Positions 55,715 through 64,000 of a stretch of DNA of 64,000 nucleotides are shown here, piece after piece (positions within the stretch are counted from its first letter, which is position 1; the number at the start of each line of letters is the position of its first letter). Both the position numbers and the translations under genes were made by a program. Origin of the DNA: Sphingomonas metalli (lineage in GTDB: Bacteria; Pseudomonadota; Alphaproteobacteria; Sphingomonadales; Sphingomonadaceae); assembly GCF_014641735.1 (NCBI RefSeq), contig NZ_BMIH01000002.1, positions 186,001-250,000 of the forward strand, read 5' to 3'. The notes under the pieces are model-generated. The model worked only from the letters and a program-made list of their open reading frames with translations. It made no database searches and had not been told where the DNA came from.

Positions 55715-56089
55715 ATGCGGATGGAGCGCGGCCAGCCCGCCAATGGCCCGCTGATCCGCGGTTTTGCGGGCAACGGCTTCCGCCTCGACGACATCACCGT
55801 CGCGGCGTCGCTGTTGCTGACCCCCACACGGGCGCTCGACTGGACACCCCCCGCCATCGCGGCGCTGACGGTCGAGTCGTTCGCGCCCGCGCTCGACGAG
55901 ACGCCGGAGTTCATCCTGCTCGGCACCGGCGCCCGCCTCATCCGCCCACCGGCGGCCTTGATCCGCGCGCTCGACGCACGCGGCATCGGCATCGACCCGA
56001 TGGACAGCCGCGCCGCCGCCCGTGCCTGGGGTGTCCTCCGCGACGAAGGACGGCAGATCGCCGCCGCGCTTTATCCGCTCGATGCCTGA
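55715..56089 (+). CDS. Mth938-like domain protein (NDUFAF3-type)
   Basis: Protein of 124 aa matching the Mth938/NDUFAF3 family: VESFAPALDETPEFILLGTG and ALIRALDARGIGIDPMDSRA, with the end IAAALYPLDA. In mitochondria NDUFAF3 helps assemble complex I; the bacterial role is not known. It starts 13 bp after secF, so it is in the sec operon, a linkage common in alphaproteobacteria. Confidence 0.87.
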   Translation: MRMERGQPANGPLIRGFAGNGFRLDDITVAASLLLTPTRALDWTPPAIAALTVESFAPALDETPEFILLGTGARLIRPPAALIRALDARGIGIDPMDSRAAARAWGVLRDEGRQIAAALYPLDA

Positions 56090-56196
56090 TAAGATGGTCG
56101 GTCTCCGACCGGCTGATTTCATCCATTTGCAGTAAGACGCCACCTCGGCGGTCCGATACGCCCGTGCCAATATCTCAGGCACAGGGGACAAGCGGG

Positions 56197-57216
56197 ATGA
56201 AATCGTCACGATACGGCACGGTCGCGGCTCTCGTCATCCTGATGGGATGGACCGGCCAGGCGCAGGCGCAGAGCGGGCCCTATGGCTCGGCCCAGCGTTC
56301 GACCTATCGCAGCTGCGCCACCAAGGCGGCGACCGAGCGGTGCGAAGGGTCCGACGTTGATCCCAGCCAGGCCATCCTCAAAGACGTATATGCCGGCGGG
56401 ATCGGCAACTTCACCTCGGCCAATCTCGATCTCGATCGCGAAGGCACCGCCAACGACGCCTATGCGCACAGCACCGTCAGCCTCGGCGCCTTCAACCTGC
56501 CCGAGATCCGTGCCGAAACCCGCGCCGGTGCCGACGATCGGATGAACATCAACGCCTTCGGCTTCCAGACCTTCACCTGGACCGGCACCGAAGCGACCCC
56601 CTTCTCGCTGACCGGCACGCTTCATATCGTCGACAGCAGCGCAAGCGCGCCCGACTATATCGACACGGAACCCAATGGCGATCGATACACCGTTCCGGGA
56701 TCGTACCTGCCGAATGGCGCGAGCTACACCAGCTATGTCGGGATCTGGGATCCGTCTGTCCTGAACGGCCTCACCACGGCCGAGGAACTCTTCGGCGCGC
56801 TGTTCCTCGCCCGCTGCAACACGCCGGGCGTCCTGGGGCTGCGTACCGCGACCGGCAGCCTGCGCGGCGGCGAGACCTCGATCAGCGTGACCAACCGGAC
56901 CTGCGTCAACGGCGTGCTGACCACCGACACGCTCATGCTCCAGCCCGGCCAGCAGATCCTGACCGTCGCCGCACTCCAGCTGCCGGTCAATCGCGGCGGC
57001 TTCGCCGACGCCACGCACACCTTCAGCACGGCGATCGATCCCAATCTGCCCGAGTCGGTGCGGGCCAACCTGTTCGAGAAGCTCATCCCTGCCGGCGTCG
57101 CCGCGGTGCCGGAACCCGGCACCTGGCTGATGATGCTGGCCGGTTTCGCCCTCGCGGCGCTGGTGCTGCGGCGAGGGTCGCGGCACGCCGATGCCGCCCC
57201 CTCGCCGTCGGCCTGA
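56197..57216 (+). CDS. PEP-CTERM exported protein
   Basis: Protein of 339 aa: signal peptide (LVILMGWTGQAQAQ), a beta-rich body with Thr/Ser-rich segments, then a PEP-CTERM anchor VPEPGTWLMMLAGFALAALV followed by RRGSR. The body does not match a family I know. MKSSRYG (56197) follows AGCGGG, and the open frame upstream is rejected. It is the third PEP-CTERM protein in the window. Confidence 0.78.
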   Translation: MKSSRYGTVAALVILMGWTGQAQAQSGPYGSAQRSTYRSCATKAATERCEGSDVDPSQAILKDVYAGGIGNFTSANLDLDREGTANDAYAHSTVSLGAFNLPEIRAETRAGADDRMNINAFGFQTFTWTGTEATPFSLTGTLHIVDSSASAPDYIDTEPNGDRYTVPGSYLPNGASYTSYVGIWDPSVLNGLTTAEELFGALFLARCNTPGVLGLRTATGSLRGGETSISVTNRTCVNGVLTTDTLMLQPGQQILTVAALQLPVNRGGFADATHTFSTAIDPNLPESVRANLFEKLIPAGVAAVPEPGTWLMMLAGFALAALVLRRGSRHADAAPSPSA

Positions 57217-57255
57217 ACCGCGCACCCATACGCGGCGAGGCTTCGGCAGGCCGGA

Positions 57256-58083
57256 TCAGATTCGGCGCGTGCCCGGATAGGCGAAGAGGTAATCCGCGTC
57301 CGCGCTGGTCGCGATCGTCTCACGGCCGGTCACCGTCGCGCACTCGCCCGCCTCGAAGGCGACACCGCCGACCGATCCCGAACCATGGATCGGCACGATC
57401 CAGGCGGTGACGCCATCTGGCAGCGAGACGGCATGGTCGGCCCCGCCCTTCCACCGCTCGAGCACGAACTTCGGCCCCTCGACCAGGATCGTCCGGTGCG
57501 CATCGACGGGCCCGGGCGAGGTGATCGGCGCATAGGGATCGAGATGCGCCACCGCGACGCCATCGTCGAGGTGCAGCTCGCGCGGCCGCCCATAATCGTA
57601 GAGGCGGTAGGTGGTCTCGCTGTTCTGCTGCACCTCGATCAGCGTCAGCCCCGCCCCAATCGCATGGATCGTCCCCGACGGCGCATAATAGAAGTCGCCC
57701 GCCTCGATCGGCACCCAGTCGAGCTTATCCTCGATCGAACCGTCGAGCGCGGCGGCCCGCAATGCATCGGCGGTCATCGGGGCCTTGGGCCCGAGTGCGA
57801 TCGTCGAATCGGCCGCGGCGGACAGGATCGTCCAGCATTCGTCCTTGCCCCGCGGCAGGCCGCGCTTGTGCGCCTCCTCGTCGTCGGGATGGACCTGTAC
57901 CGACAGCTTCTCGCCCGTGAACAGATATTTGATGAGCAGGTCGGGCGTCGTGTCGCCGGGCGCCTGGAACCAGATCTCGCCCACCGGCTCGCCGCCCTCG
58001 GGCACGTCGCCGAACCCGAGGCCCAGATCCCGGCGCCCCCAGGGCTTCTCGACGCGATGGGTGTGCAGCAGCGTAGCGGGCAT
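57256..58083 (-). CDS. manA: class I mannose-6-phosphate isomerase
   Basis: Zinc-dependent isomerase of the short class I type, 275 aa, interconverting mannose-6-phosphate and fructose-6-phosphate, the route to GDP-mannose and exopolysaccharide. SVQVHPDDEEAHKRG holds the QxHP zinc site and PSGTIHAIGAGLTLIEVQQ the second metal-binding segment. It is on the opposite strand, convergent with the PEP-CTERM gene. Confidence 0.93.
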   Translation of the reverse strand: MPATLLHTHRVEKPWGRRDLGLGFGDVPEGGEPVGEIWFQAPGDTTPDLLIKYLFTGEKLSVQVHPDDEEAHKRGLPRGKDECWTILSAAADSTIALGPKAPMTADALRAAALDGSIEDKLDWVPIEAGDFYYAPSGTIHAIGAGLTLIEVQQNSETTYRLYDYGRPRELHLDDGVAVAHLDPYAPITSPGPVDAHRTILVEGPKFVLERWKGGADHAVSLPDGVTAWIVPIHGSGSVGGVAFEAGECATVTGRETIATSADADYLFAYPGTRRI

Positions 58084-58170
58084 GGTCGATCCTTACGGGA
58101 ATGGAATGGCCTCTAACGCGCGCCCTAGCCTATTGTTCGGGGCTTGTCCGCTGGGCTAAGGCGATCTTCG

Positions 58171-59166
58171 ATGCGTATCCTCCCGTACCGCCCGTCCGCC
58201 GCGCTCGCTCTCGTCGCCCTGGTCGCCGTCCCGCTTGCGGGATGCGCGCGCACCGCCACGACCAAGGGCGACGTGCCCTATGTCGCCCGCGACGTCGGCA
58301 CCCTCTACACCGCCGCCAAGAGCCGACTCGACCAGAACCGCTACAAGGAAGCGGCGATCCTGTTCGACGAGGTGGAGCGGCAGCACCCCTATTCGATCTG
58401 GGCGCGGCGCGCGCAGCTGATGAGCGCGTTCAGCTACTATCTGGCGCGCGACTATACGCCGGCGATCCAGTCGGCGCAGCGGTTCATCTCGGTCCATCCG
58501 GGCAACCGCGACGCGCCCTACGCCTATTATCTGGTCGCGCTCTCCTATTACGAGCAGATCCAGGACGTGACGCGCGACCAGAAGATCACCGTCCAGGCGC
58601 TGAATGCGCTGGGCGAGCTGACCCGTCGCTATCCCGATACCCGCTACGCGTCCGACGCGCGGCTGAAGATCGACCTGGTCAACGACCATCTCGCCGGCAA
58701 GGAGATGGAGATTGGCCGCTTCTACGAAACGCGCGGCCAGTGGCTGGCAGCGAGCATGCGCTTCCGCAGCGTGATCGACACCTATCAGACGACGACCCAC
58801 GCGCCGGAGGCGCTGATGCGGCTGACCGAGACCTATCTGGCGCTCGGCGTGCCGACCGAGGCGCAGAAGGCGGCGGCGGTGCTGGGGCGCAACTATCCGG
58901 GCAGCGACTGGTACCAGCAGGCCTATAAGCTGATGGAGAAGCATCCGGTGCAGCTCGCGGCGCTGGTCCAGCCGGGCCAGGTCGTGACCCGCGCCGACGC
59001 GCCGAAGGGGCCGTCGGGCGAGCCGACCGGCAAGCCGCGCAAGGCCAGCGAGGCCGCGCCGGCCACGACCGGCACCGAGCCCGCCAACGCGCCGGCAGTG
59101 CCGCCGTCGACGGTCGGCACCGGCGCCGGCGCGGCGCCGCTGCCCAGCGGCGACACTCCGCGCTGA
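58171..59166 (+). CDS. bamD: outer membrane assembly lipoprotein BamD
   Basis: Essential lipoprotein of the BAM complex, 331 aa. Signal peptide II with lipobox VPLAGC and acylated Cys25, then TPR-like repeats (ARDVGTLYTAAKSRLDQNRY; YKEAAILFDEVERQHPYS). The Pro/Ala/Thr-rich tail after about residue 265 is longer than in E. coli BamD. It diverges from manA across 87 bp; recN lies downstream on the same strand. Confidence 0.95.
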   Translation: MRILPYRPSAALALVALVAVPLAGCARTATTKGDVPYVARDVGTLYTAAKSRLDQNRYKEAAILFDEVERQHPYSIWARRAQLMSAFSYYLARDYTPAIQSAQRFISVHPGNRDAPYAYYLVALSYYEQIQDVTRDQKITVQALNALGELTRRYPDTRYASDARLKIDLVNDHLAGKEMEIGRFYETRGQWLAASMRFRSVIDTYQTTTHAPEALMRLTETYLALGVPTEAQKAAAVLGRNYPGSDWYQQAYKLMEKHPVQLAALVQPGQVVTRADAPKGPSGEPTGKPRKASEAAPATTGTEPANAPAVPPSTVGTGAGAAPLPSGDTPR

Positions 59167-59266
59167 CCGGAACGGCTGGCGTCCCTGCTCTGCCCGTGAC
59201 GGCTGCCTGGCGAATGCAGAACATAAGCGGTTCAAATTCGCGCGCGACCGGCCTACATCGGGCGCG

Positions 59267-60925
59267 ATGCTGACCCAGCTCTCCATCCGCGACGTGGTGT
59301 TGATCGAGGCGCTGGACCTCGATTTCGGCGATGGTCTCGGCGTCCTCACGGGCGAGACCGGGGCGGGCAAGTCGATCCTGCTCGATGCGCTCGGGCTTGC
59401 GCTAGGCGGACGCGGCGACAGCGGCCTGGTGCGGCACGGCGCCGCCCAGGCGGTGGTCACCGCCGCTTTCGACACGCCGACCGCCGGTCTGGCGGCGCTG
59501 CTTGACGAGAATGGCGTCGAGGTCGAGCCGGGCGAGCCGCTGCTCGTCCGCCGTGTCGTCAAGGCCGATGGCGGCAGCCGCGCCTTCATCAACAACCAGC
59601 CCGCCTCCGCCACGCTGCTGCGCGAGATCGCGCCGCAGCTGGTCGAGATCCATGGCCAGCACGACGATCGCGGTCTGCTCAACCCCCGCGGGCACCGCGC
59701 GCTGCTCGACAGTTTCGCCCGGCTCGACACCGGCCCAGTGGCACGGGCGTGGGAGGCGCTGCGCCGGGCACAGGACCGGCTCGCCGAAGCGCGCGCCGAG
59801 ATCGAGACGGCAGCACGCGATCGCGAATGGCTGGAGCATGCGGTCAGCGAGCTGGAGCGCCTGGCTCCCGAGCCGGGCGAGGAGGAAGCGCTCGCCGAGC
59901 GTCGCCGCTCGATGCAGCGCGCCGAGAAGATCGCGGCCGACCTGTCGGCGATCGAGGAGTATCTCGAAGGCTCGGATGGGGGCCTCGCCAGGTTGCGGCA
60001 GGCTGCGCGCGTGCTGGAACGGGTGGCCGGCGATCACCCGGCCCTTGCCGAGGCGCTGGCGGCGGTCGACCGGTCGGTGATCGAGGGTGCGGCGGCGGAA
60101 GACCGGCTGGCCGAGGCGCGCAGCGCGCTCGCCCACGACCCGCGCGCGCTGGAAGAGGATGAGGCGCGGCTGTTCGAATTGCGTGCGATGGCCCGCAAGC
60201 ATCGTGTCCAGCCCGATGATCTCGCCGCGCTGTCCGCGGAGCTCGCCGCCCAGCTCCAGAGACTGGAGGCGGGCGAAGGCGGGATCGCGCGGCTCGAACA
60301 GGAGGTGACTGCGGCGCGCGCCGACTATGAATCCGCTGCCGACACCCTCTCTGCCGGGCGGCGGGCGGCCGCCGAGCGGCTGGACGCCGCGGTGGCCGGG
60401 GAGCTGGCGCCGCTCAAGCTCGACGCTGCGCGCTTTCGCACCGTCGTCGCGCCGCTCGGCGAGGATAGCTGGTCGGGCGCGGGGCGGGACCGGGTGGAAT
60501 TCGAGATCTCGACCAATCCCGGCGCACCCTTCGCGCCCCTGACCAAGATCGCAAGTGGCGGCGAGTTGTCGCGCTTCATTCTCGCGCTCAAGGTCGCACT
60601 GGCAGAGCAGGGCGGCGCGCGGACCATGGTGTTCGACGAGATCGATCGCGGCGTCGGCGGCGCGGTCGCCTCCGCGATCGGCGAGCGTCTGGCCCGGCTG
60701 GCACAGGCGACCCAGCTCCTCGTCGTCACCCACAGCCCGCAGGTCGCGGCGCGTGGCGCCGCGCATCTGCTGATCGCCAAGGCGAGCGACGGCACAGTGA
60801 CGCGCACCGGCGTCCGCCGTTTGGCCGACGCCGAGCGGCGCGAGGAGATCGCGCGCATGCTCTCCGGCGCGACCGTCACCGACGAGGCGCGCGCGCAGGC
60901 CGATCGGCTTCTCGAAACCGCCTGA
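59267..60925 (+). CDS. recN: DNA repair protein RecN
   Basis: SMC-like ATPase in double-strand-break repair, 552 aa. Walker A GETGAGKS is at residues 29-36, a long coiled coil spans about 160-360, the signature is LTKIASGGELSRF, and the C-terminal Walker B is MVFDEIDRGVGG near 453. The bamD-recN order is conserved in alphaproteobacteria. Confidence 0.95.
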   Translation: MLTQLSIRDVVLIEALDLDFGDGLGVLTGETGAGKSILLDALGLALGGRGDSGLVRHGAAQAVVTAAFDTPTAGLAALLDENGVEVEPGEPLLVRRVVKADGGSRAFINNQPASATLLREIAPQLVEIHGQHDDRGLLNPRGHRALLDSFARLDTGPVARAWEALRRAQDRLAEARAEIETAARDREWLEHAVSELERLAPEPGEEEALAERRRSMQRAEKIAADLSAIEEYLEGSDGGLARLRQAARVLERVAGDHPALAEALAAVDRSVIEGAAAEDRLAEARSALAHDPRALEEDEARLFELRAMARKHRVQPDDLAALSAELAAQLQRLEAGEGGIARLEQEVTAARADYESAADTLSAGRRAAAERLDAAVAGELAPLKLDAARFRTVVAPLGEDSWSGAGRDRVEFEISTNPGAPFAPLTKIASGGELSRFILALKVALAEQGGARTMVFDEIDRGVGGAVASAIGERLARLAQATQLLVVTHSPQVAARGAAHLLIAKASDGTVTRTGVRRLADAERREEIARMLSGATVTDEARAQADRLLETA

Positions 60926-61211
60926 GACGGCGAGACAATCGCGCAACACCTGGTGCGATTCCGACCTAGGCGTGCCGGACGGGAACTGTCCCGCTTTGCG
61001 CCGGCGCCGCGGTCGCGGAAGCGCGAAACGTCTCGTTTGTCGCGGTTTCCAGGGATTCGCTGCTCCAGGCGGACCAAGAGCTTGCGAGAAAGATGATCGA
61101 TAGATGAAGTAGCGGTAACGGCGCGCGTCATCGAACCGTCACGGCGATGCCCCCGAATCGTCTTAGGCGACCCAGCCAGCGGGCCACCGGGCCCCGAAGG
61201 GGAAATTCGAC

Positions 61212-63821
61212 ATGCAGACCGTTTCGCGCACCCGCCTGCGCCTCCTCAGCGGCATCGCCGCCCTCGCCGTTCCGGCCACGGCCTTCGCCGCGCCGGCGGT
61301 TCCCACCGCGACCGCGCCCGCGGGCGAACCCGAGGCGCACGCCGCCGCCGCGCCGGCCGATGCGCCGCAGGGCGAGGGCCTGGGCGACATCGTCGTCACC
61401 GCGACCCGCCGCGAGACGAACCTGCAGAAGACCCCGATCTCGATCAGCGTCCTCAACACCCAGGGCTTGCAGGACCGCCACGTCCTCAGCCTGTTCAACC
61501 TCGCCGACGGCACCATCCCGTCGCTCCGCGTCGCCACATTCGAGGCGCGGCAGTCGGCGCTGACGATCGGCATCCGCGGCATCGTTCCCTACGACCAGAA
61601 CCAGACCGCGCGCGACGGCGGCGTCGGCGTCTATATCGACGGTGTCGCGCTGGGTAAGACCCAGGGCCTCAACGCCGCACTGTTCGACATCGAGCGCATC
61701 GAGGTGCTCAAGGGTCCGCAGGGCACGCTGTTCGGCCGCAACACCGAGGGCGGCGCGCTCTCGCTCGTCTCGCGTGCCCCCAGCGGCGAATTCGGCGGCC
61801 GCGTGACCGCCGGCGTCGGCAACTACGGCAGCCACAATGCCGATGTGCATCTCGACCTGCCGGCCTTCGTCAACGTCGCGCTGAAGTTCGACGGCGTCTA
61901 TCAGCATCAGGATCCGACCGTGAAGAACCCGCTGACGGGCTCGACCGGCTGGAACTATTACGACCGCAAGGGCGGCCGCGTCGCCGCGCGCTGGAAGCCG
62001 GTCGAGGGCTTCACCGCCGACTTCGCCTATGACTATGCGAAGGACGAGAACACGCCGCAGTACAGCCAGCTGATCAACTACAATCCCAACGGCTACCGTG
62101 TCGGCGCCTTCAGCGGCACCACCCTGGTCCTGCCGGGCACGACCACGGCATGTGGCGGCACGATCACCGCAGCACAGGCGGCCGCCGGCCGTCAGGCCTG
62201 CATCGCGCCGAAGGCGCCGCTGGTCGGCATCCATCCCAACCGCCAGCGCGTCGCCGATGTCGGCGTGCCGCAGCAGCCCAGCGTCGACATCACGCACGGC
62301 TTCTCGTCCAACCTGCGGTACATGCTTGCCCCGGAAGTCGAGCTGCGCTCGATCACCGCATGGCGCGGCGTCAGCACCGACCAGTGGGACAATTCGGGCG
62401 GTCCGGAGCGGAGCAGCTTCGCGCCGAGTTCCAACTTCAGCCGCTACAGCCTGTCGTTCCTGCGCCAGCACCAGTTCAGCCAGGAATTCCAGGCGGTCGG
62501 CAGCGTGCCGCAACTCGATTACGTGGTCGGCGCCTATTATTATACCGAACGGGCGACCGAATATGCCGCGACGCCGCTGACCAATTTGTGGAACGCGGAC
62601 GGCACCGCTTACACGATCCGCAGCCCGATCCCCGGCAATGCGAACGCGATCAGCGGCGCCAATTCCGGCTATCAGCAGTATGACGCGTCGTGCAACAACA
62701 CGCTGGCCGCGACCGTGCCGCAATTCGCCAACAGCTGCCAGTTCATCACCCGCGCCAGCCAGGCGAGCGACCACAACTACTCACTGTTCGGCAACCTGAC
62801 CTTCACGCCCGAGGCGCTCGACGACGTGCTGCACCTGACGGTCGGCGGTCGCTGGACCAAGGACAAGCGTCGCGGCACGCTCTATGTCGTGAACAACCGC
62901 GCCGATCTGGTCACCGCGGGCACCATCTCGCCCTTCGCCTTCCGCAACAGCATCAGCCGCTTCGACCCGATGGTGAACCTGTCCTACGACGCGACCCGCG
63001 ACATCCATCTCTATGCCAAGTACGCGACCGGCTTCCGCGCCGGCGGCGCCAACGACCGCTCGCTGCAGTTCAATGCCTTTGGCCCCGAAGCGGTGAAGTC
63101 GTACGAGATCGGCTCGAAGATGGACTTTTGGAACCATCGGGCGCGTCTCAACCTGGCCGGCTACATCATGAACCGGTCGAACACCCAGTTCGACTTCGAC
63201 TATTTCGACACCAACGGTTCCAGCCCGACCAACGGCAGCCACATCGAGCAGACGATCAACGCCGGGCGCAGCAAGATCCGCGGTATCGAGGCGGACCTGA
63301 CCGTGGCGCCGGTCGACGGCCTGACGCTCACCGGCTCCTATGCCTACACCTATTGGAAGGCACCGTCCGCGGTGAACCCGCTGGCACCGGGCGCGCCGGC
63401 CCAGCAGCTCTATATTGTCTGTACGCCCAAGAACGCGGCGTCGGGCGCGATCGACTACAACGTGCCGATCGGGAACGACGACGCCAGCATCCGCTTCCAC
63501 CTCGACGCCAATTATGCCAGCAGCCAGTACAGCTTCCAGCTGGAACCGACCAAGACCGATGCCAGCTTCATCATGAACGGTCGCATCGCGCTGGCCGACA
63601 TCGCGGTGTCGGACCGCAACAAGGTGACCTTCGCCTTCTGGGTCCGCAACCTGCTCGACAAGACCTACATCTATCGCCGGTCGGCGGCCAATTCCTCGCC
63701 GGTGTTCAACTATAGCGCGGCGGGCCAGCTGGTCTCGACCAGCTATGGTGGCATCCTCGGCGACTATGCCAACTTCAACCCGCCGCGGACCTGGGGCTTC
63801 GAAGCGACCGCCCGCTTCTGA
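61212..63821 (+). CDS. TonB-dependent outer membrane receptor
   Basis: Receptor of 869 aa with a signal peptide (VPATAFAAP), a TonB-box-like IVVTATRRE, a plug domain (LKGPQGTLFGRNTEGGALSL) and a long beta-barrel ending in Phe (TWGFEATARF). It resembles the sphingomonad receptors for siderophores, glycans or other complex substrates. No regulator or sigma-factor/anti-sigma pair is adjacent, so the ligand is unknown. The 286 bp upstream contain no other gene. Confidence 0.93.
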   Translation: MQTVSRTRLRLLSGIAALAVPATAFAAPAVPTATAPAGEPEAHAAAAPADAPQGEGLGDIVVTATRRETNLQKTPISISVLNTQGLQDRHVLSLFNLADGTIPSLRVATFEARQSALTIGIRGIVPYDQNQTARDGGVGVYIDGVALGKTQGLNAALFDIERIEVLKGPQGTLFGRNTEGGALSLVSRAPSGEFGGRVTAGVGNYGSHNADVHLDLPAFVNVALKFDGVYQHQDPTVKNPLTGSTGWNYYDRKGGRVAARWKPVEGFTADFAYDYAKDENTPQYSQLINYNPNGYRVGAFSGTTLVLPGTTTACGGTITAAQAAAGRQACIAPKAPLVGIHPNRQRVADVGVPQQPSVDITHGFSSNLRYMLAPEVELRSITAWRGVSTDQWDNSGGPERSSFAPSSNFSRYSLSFLRQHQFSQEFQAVGSVPQLDYVVGAYYYTERATEYAATPLTNLWNADGTAYTIRSPIPGNANAISGANSGYQQYDASCNNTLAATVPQFANSCQFITRASQASDHNYSLFGNLTFTPEALDDVLHLTVGGRWTKDKRRGTLYVVNNRADLVTAGTISPFAFRNSISRFDPMVNLSYDATRDIHLYAKYATGFRAGGANDRSLQFNAFGPEAVKSYEIGSKMDFWNHRARLNLAGYIMNRSNTQFDFDYFDTNGSSPTNGSHIEQTINAGRSKIRGIEADLTVAPVDGLTLTGSYAYTYWKAPSAVNPLAPGAPAQQLYIVCTPKNAASGAIDYNVPIGNDDASIRFHLDANYASSQYSFQLEPTKTDASFIMNGRIALADIAVSDRNKVTFAFWVRNLLDKTYIYRRSAANSSPVFNYSAAGQLVSTSYGGILGDYANFNPPRTWGFEATARF

Positions 63822-63845
63822 CGCACCGGCTCCGGCCCAATCGAC

Positions 63846-63879
63846 AAGCGCCCGGTTCTCCCAGGAGAGCCGGGCGCTT
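63846..63879. terminator. bidirectional hairpin after the TonB receptor
   Basis: Arms aagcgcccgg (63846-63855) and ccgggcgctt (63870-63879) extended by tctcc/ggaga, between the receptor stop and the convergent histidine kinase stop. Confidence 0.85.
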
Positions 63880-63882
63880 CGC

Positions 63883-64000
63883 TTATCCGGTCGGGCCGCG
63901 CGGCAAGGTCAATGTCACGACCAGCCCGGGAGCCGCTTCGCCGAGCGCGAGCGTGCCGCGGTGAAGCCGGGCGACTGCCTCGACCAGCGGCAGGCCGAGG
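63883..64000 (-). CDS. sensor histidine kinase, C-terminal fragment (runs off the window)
   Basis: Only the last 38 codons are in the window. They read LGLPLVEAVARLHRGTLALG and then AAPGLVVTLTLPRGPTG, the G2-box and end of a HATPase_c domain, where the usual text is GLGLxLVxxVAxLHxGxL. The remainder, including the dimerisation and sensor parts, lies beyond position 64000. Confidence 0.8.
   Translation of the reverse strand, partial: LGLPLVEAVARLHRGTLALGEAAPGLVVTLTLPRGPTG

Noticed and set aside
60926..61211. Cobalamin or other riboswitch upstream of the TonB receptor
   Set aside because: No B12-box-like sequence or conserved helix pattern was visible in the 286 bp.

Overview
The window reads as chromosomal DNA of a high-GC alphaproteobacterium, most likely a member of the Sphingomonadales. 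This rests on an ATP12-type F1 assembly chaperone, a 46-residue aa3-type oxidase subunit IV, a transhydrogenase with split alpha subunits (pntAA/pntAB/pntB), DUF6456 and DUF3297 proteins, several PEP-CTERM proteins, glycine-zipper envelope proteins, and short palindromic repeats of the kind scattered through sphingomonad genomes. No prophage, insertion sequence, transposase or CRISPR array was seen. Gene density is high, and many neighbouring genes overlap at ATGA, GTGA or TGATG junctions.

Layout. 1-9 kb is a TCA-cycle block on the minus strand: sdhC-sdhD-sdhA, then, after an SDR gene and a coupled pair of peptidase genes (C13-type and ClpP-like), sdhB, zapE and mdh. 9-13 kb holds a soluble globin-coupled chemotaxis transducer, an SDR, prmA and a potassium channel. 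13-19 kb has phenylalanine hydroxylase, a DUF2459 protein, an alpha/beta hydrolase, a two-gene quaternary-amine-type ABC importer (ATPase plus permease/binding-protein fusion), S-formylglutathione hydrolase and DUF3297. 19-30 kb has an EVE protein, a LuxR-type regulator, typA, a toxin-antitoxin pair, a hemerythrin protein, a TelA gene with a membrane partner, PhzF, an MpaB-like oxygenase, an unusual dapF and a DUF6456 gene. 30-35 kb is tRNA-Val and the transhydrogenase operon, which contains a DUF559 nuclease gene bracketed by 63-bp inverted repeats.

35-43 kb has a sigma-54 activator, a pabB-pabC fusion, an aspartate aminotransferase, a small membrane protein with an exported MsrA, a PEP-CTERM protein with Pro/Thr repeats, a lipoprotein-like gene and a PilZ protein. 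43-49 kb has two secreted zinc metalloproteases, a TRIC-type channel and two glycine-zipper proteins. 49-64 kb is mostly housekeeping: crcB, a pseudouridine synthase, a HAD phosphatase, ATP12, tRNA-Pro, yajC-secD-secF, a PEP-CTERM protein, manA, bamD, recN, a TonB-dependent receptor and the 3' end of a histidine kinase gene.

The most unusual structure is the DUF559 element in the pnt operon (33037-33505). The insert is read in frame from a GTG that overlaps the pntAA stop to a TGA that overlaps the pntAB start, so the inverted repeats themselves encode both ends of the nuclease. Other points worth a second look are a ClpP-like protein with Asn where the catalytic Asp should be, a globin-coupled sensor with Tyr at the proximal-His position, a DapF homologue with altered active-site loops, and an antitoxin that joins an AbrB-type head to a ParD-type tail.
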